From: Desulfovibrionaceae bacterium
GTDB lineage: Bacteria; Desulfobacterota; Desulfovibrionia; Desulfovibrionales; Desulfovibrionaceae
Length of the DNA stretch: 7,540 nt
Direction of reading: 5' to 3'
Assembly: GCA_009783115.1 (NCBI GenBank)
Contig: WRHT01000067.1
Span: 1 to 7,540, forward strand
Within the stretch, counting starts at the first letter, position 1; every line of letters begins with the position of its first letter. Shown here in pieces: positions 6,892 to 7,540 of this stretch. Both the position numbers and the translations under genes were made by a program. Under the pieces are notes generated by a model. The model was not told where the DNA came from and did no database searches. It worked only from the letters and a program-made list of their open reading frames with translations.

Positions 6892-6933
6892 GATCCCTCC
6901 GGCGGGCCGGCCCCGCCGCCAAGCGACGGGGAT
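6892..6933 (+). promoter_or_regulatory. Structured GC-rich 5' leader of the sigma-54 transcript
   Basis: A 7-bp stem of only G-C pairs joins 6900-6906 to 6912-6918 around a 5-nt loop. ATCCC (6893-6897) can pair with GGGAT (6929-6933) to close an outer stem around it. A competing pairing, CCCCG (6911-6915) with CGGGG (6927-6931), would disrupt the inner hairpin. The outer stem starts only a few bases from the predicted transcript start, and the Shine-Dalgarno AAGGAG (6939-6944) lies just after the folded part. It could stabilise the mRNA or tune translation. It matches no riboswitch class that I recognise. Confidence 0.4.
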
Positions 6934-6950
6934 ATAACAAGGAGATAGCC

Positions 6951-7328
6951 ATGTTGTTTTTAATGAGCGGTCCCGCTAAAAAGGCGGGCAAATCCAAAAG
7001 TGTGGAGAATCTGGACAAGGTCAAGGAGCTTTTCAGCGTGGGGCGTTTTCCGGTGGTGACCACAGCCAGCATTGACGCGGATCGTCCCATAGGCAAGGTG
7101 CTGGGGCTGGTGGCTTGTCGTGGTTTTGACTCTGAAGACGCTTTTTACGGCATGGCGGTGCGGGCGGTTAACAAAGGCGCCCAGGCCATTGTGGGCTACC
7201 AGGAACAGGTGGCTTTTCATCCTGACGGCAGCAAGTATTTCACCTGTTACGGCACAGCGGTGCAGTTTGCCAACGGGATGAGCGAAGCGGCCCTGCAGGT
7301 TCATGCCAATCTGAAAAATTTTCGATGA
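6951..7328 (+). CDS. Small YbjQ/DUF74-like protein under sigma-54 control
   Basis: This is a 125-residue soluble protein with no signal peptide or membrane segment. The N-terminus is short and lysine-rich (MLFLMSGPAKKAGKSKSVEN), followed by a helix with KVKELF. The core PVVTTASIDADRPIGKVLGLVACRG (34-58), GMAVRAVNKGAQAIVGYQEQVAF (67-89) and YFTCYGTAVQF (96-106) follows the layout of the YbjQ family (UPF0145/DUF74, sometimes called heavy-metal-binding): a TT-strand, a GxVxG turn, a helix ending in GAxAxVG, and a closing YGTAV strand. The match is by motif order, not close identity, and the function of the family is unknown. C55, H90 and C99 are possible but unproven metal ligands. AAGGAG (6939-6944) lies 6 bases before the ATG. 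The sigma-54 promoter is directly upstream, so expression probably depends on an RpoN activator. The lipoprotein gene downstream may or may not share the transcript. Confidence 0.8.
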   Translation: MLFLMSGPAKKAGKSKSVENLDKVKELFSVGRFPVVTTASIDADRPIGKVLGLVACRGFDSEDAFYGMAVRAVNKGAQAIVGYQEQVAFHPDGSKYFTCYGTAVQFANGMSEAALQVHANLKNFR

Positions 7329-7384
7329 ATATGGCAACCGCGGCGTGCGCGGATAGCGGAGGGGGAAAGACGCCGGCGAAAGGC

Positions 7385-7413
7385 TTGCGCTTATGCCCGC
7401 CTATGCGTATATA
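7385..7413 (+). promoter_or_regulatory. Weak possible sigma-70 promoter before the lipoprotein gene
   Basis: TTGCGC (7385-7390) and TATATA (7408-7413) are 17 bp apart in the 109-bp gap before the lipoprotein gene. The -35 box matches three of six positions and the -10 box four of six. If used, it would leave a leader of less than 20 nt, just enough for the Shine-Dalgarno. Read-through from the sigma-54 promoter is an equally good explanation, since I see no strong terminator in the gap. Confidence 0.25.
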
Positions 7414-7437
7414 ACCGGGATGCACAAGGAGATGCCC

Positions 7438-7540
7438 ATGCCCGTGAACTATCATAGCAAATACTTATTGATCCTGGCCGTCGTCAGCGTGTTTTTCCTC
7501 AGCGCCTGCGGCAAACAGACCATCCAGCCCGGTTCGGATC
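7438..7540 (+). CDS. Lipoprotein precursor, N-terminal part (runs off the window)
   Basis: Only 34 codons are visible. They encode a type II (lipoprotein) signal peptide: a short polar start with K8, a hydrophobic core from about 9 to 21 (YLLILAVVSVFFL), and the lipobox LSAC with the lipidated cysteine at C24. After cleavage the mature protein would begin CGKQTIQPGSD. There is no aspartate right after the cysteine, so by the E. coli rule it would go to the outer membrane. ATG 7438 is preferred over the in-frame ATG at 7432 because AAGGAG (7426-7431) sits 6 bases before it and directly abuts the earlier one. The mature domain lies beyond the window, so no family can be named. Confidence 0.85.
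   Translation, partial: MPVNYHSKYLLILAVVSVFFLSACGKQTIQPGSD

Noticed and set aside
7332..7350. Second sigma-54-like sequence TGGCAACCGCGGCGTGC
   Set aside because: The GG and GC elements are 14 rather than 12 bases apart, which sigma-54 does not tolerate, and the -12 box lacks TT.
7338..7352. CCGCG/CGCGG hairpin after the YbjQ-like gene as a terminator
   Set aside because: The stem is only 5 bp and no T-run follows.
7331..7414. 27-codon open frame starting 3 bases after the YbjQ-like stop
   Set aside because: It has no Shine-Dalgarno and no recognisable features, and it overlaps a possible promoter; chance is sufficient.

Overview
The window is GC-rich and gene-dense. It reads as a fragment of a chromosome from a Desulfovibrio-like bacterium (Desulfovibrionaceae or a close deltaproteobacterial relative). 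This is inferred from the Mfd motif variants (ESGLD, VVDQAQ...GLGQLYQLRGRVGR), from cheW abutting mfd, and from a near-consensus sigma-54 promoter. No 16S or other definitive marker is present, so the assignment is tentative. I see no mobile element, CRISPR array, tRNA or rRNA.

Layout. Bases 1-418 hold the 3' part of a cheW-type chemotaxis coupling gene (+). Two bases after its stop, mfd begins (+, 421-4104), encoding the transcription-repair coupling factor. A terminator-like hairpin with a T-rich tail lies inside the first codons of mfd. mfd converges with only 7 bp of separation on a minus-strand pair: a PHP-domain phosphoesterase (5614-4763), then pyrR (4654-4112). The PHP gene is divergent, across about 59 bp, from a plus-strand pair made of a Trm112-like zinc-ribbon protein (5674-5919) and the membrane protease HtpX (5936-6781). 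A modest terminator-like hairpin follows htpX.

The last 760 bases are the least ordinary part. An AT-rich stretch leads into a sigma-54 -24/-12 promoter (6864-6880), then a GC-rich leader with several possible stems, a strong Shine-Dalgarno site, and a 125-residue protein that resembles the YbjQ/DUF74 family (6951-7328). After a 109-bp gap with a weak possible sigma-70 promoter, a lipoprotein gene starts at 7438 and runs off the window.

Functions. The genes are mostly housekeeping and do not form one pathway: chemotaxis signalling (CheW), repair of transcription-blocking lesions (Mfd), pyrimidine salvage or regulation (PyrR), phosphate-ester hydrolysis (PHP), support of methyltransferases or a related role (Trm112-like), and membrane-protein quality control (HtpX). 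The sigma-54-driven small protein next to a lipoprotein is the only part that could belong to a poorly described system. The evidence for that is regulatory context only.
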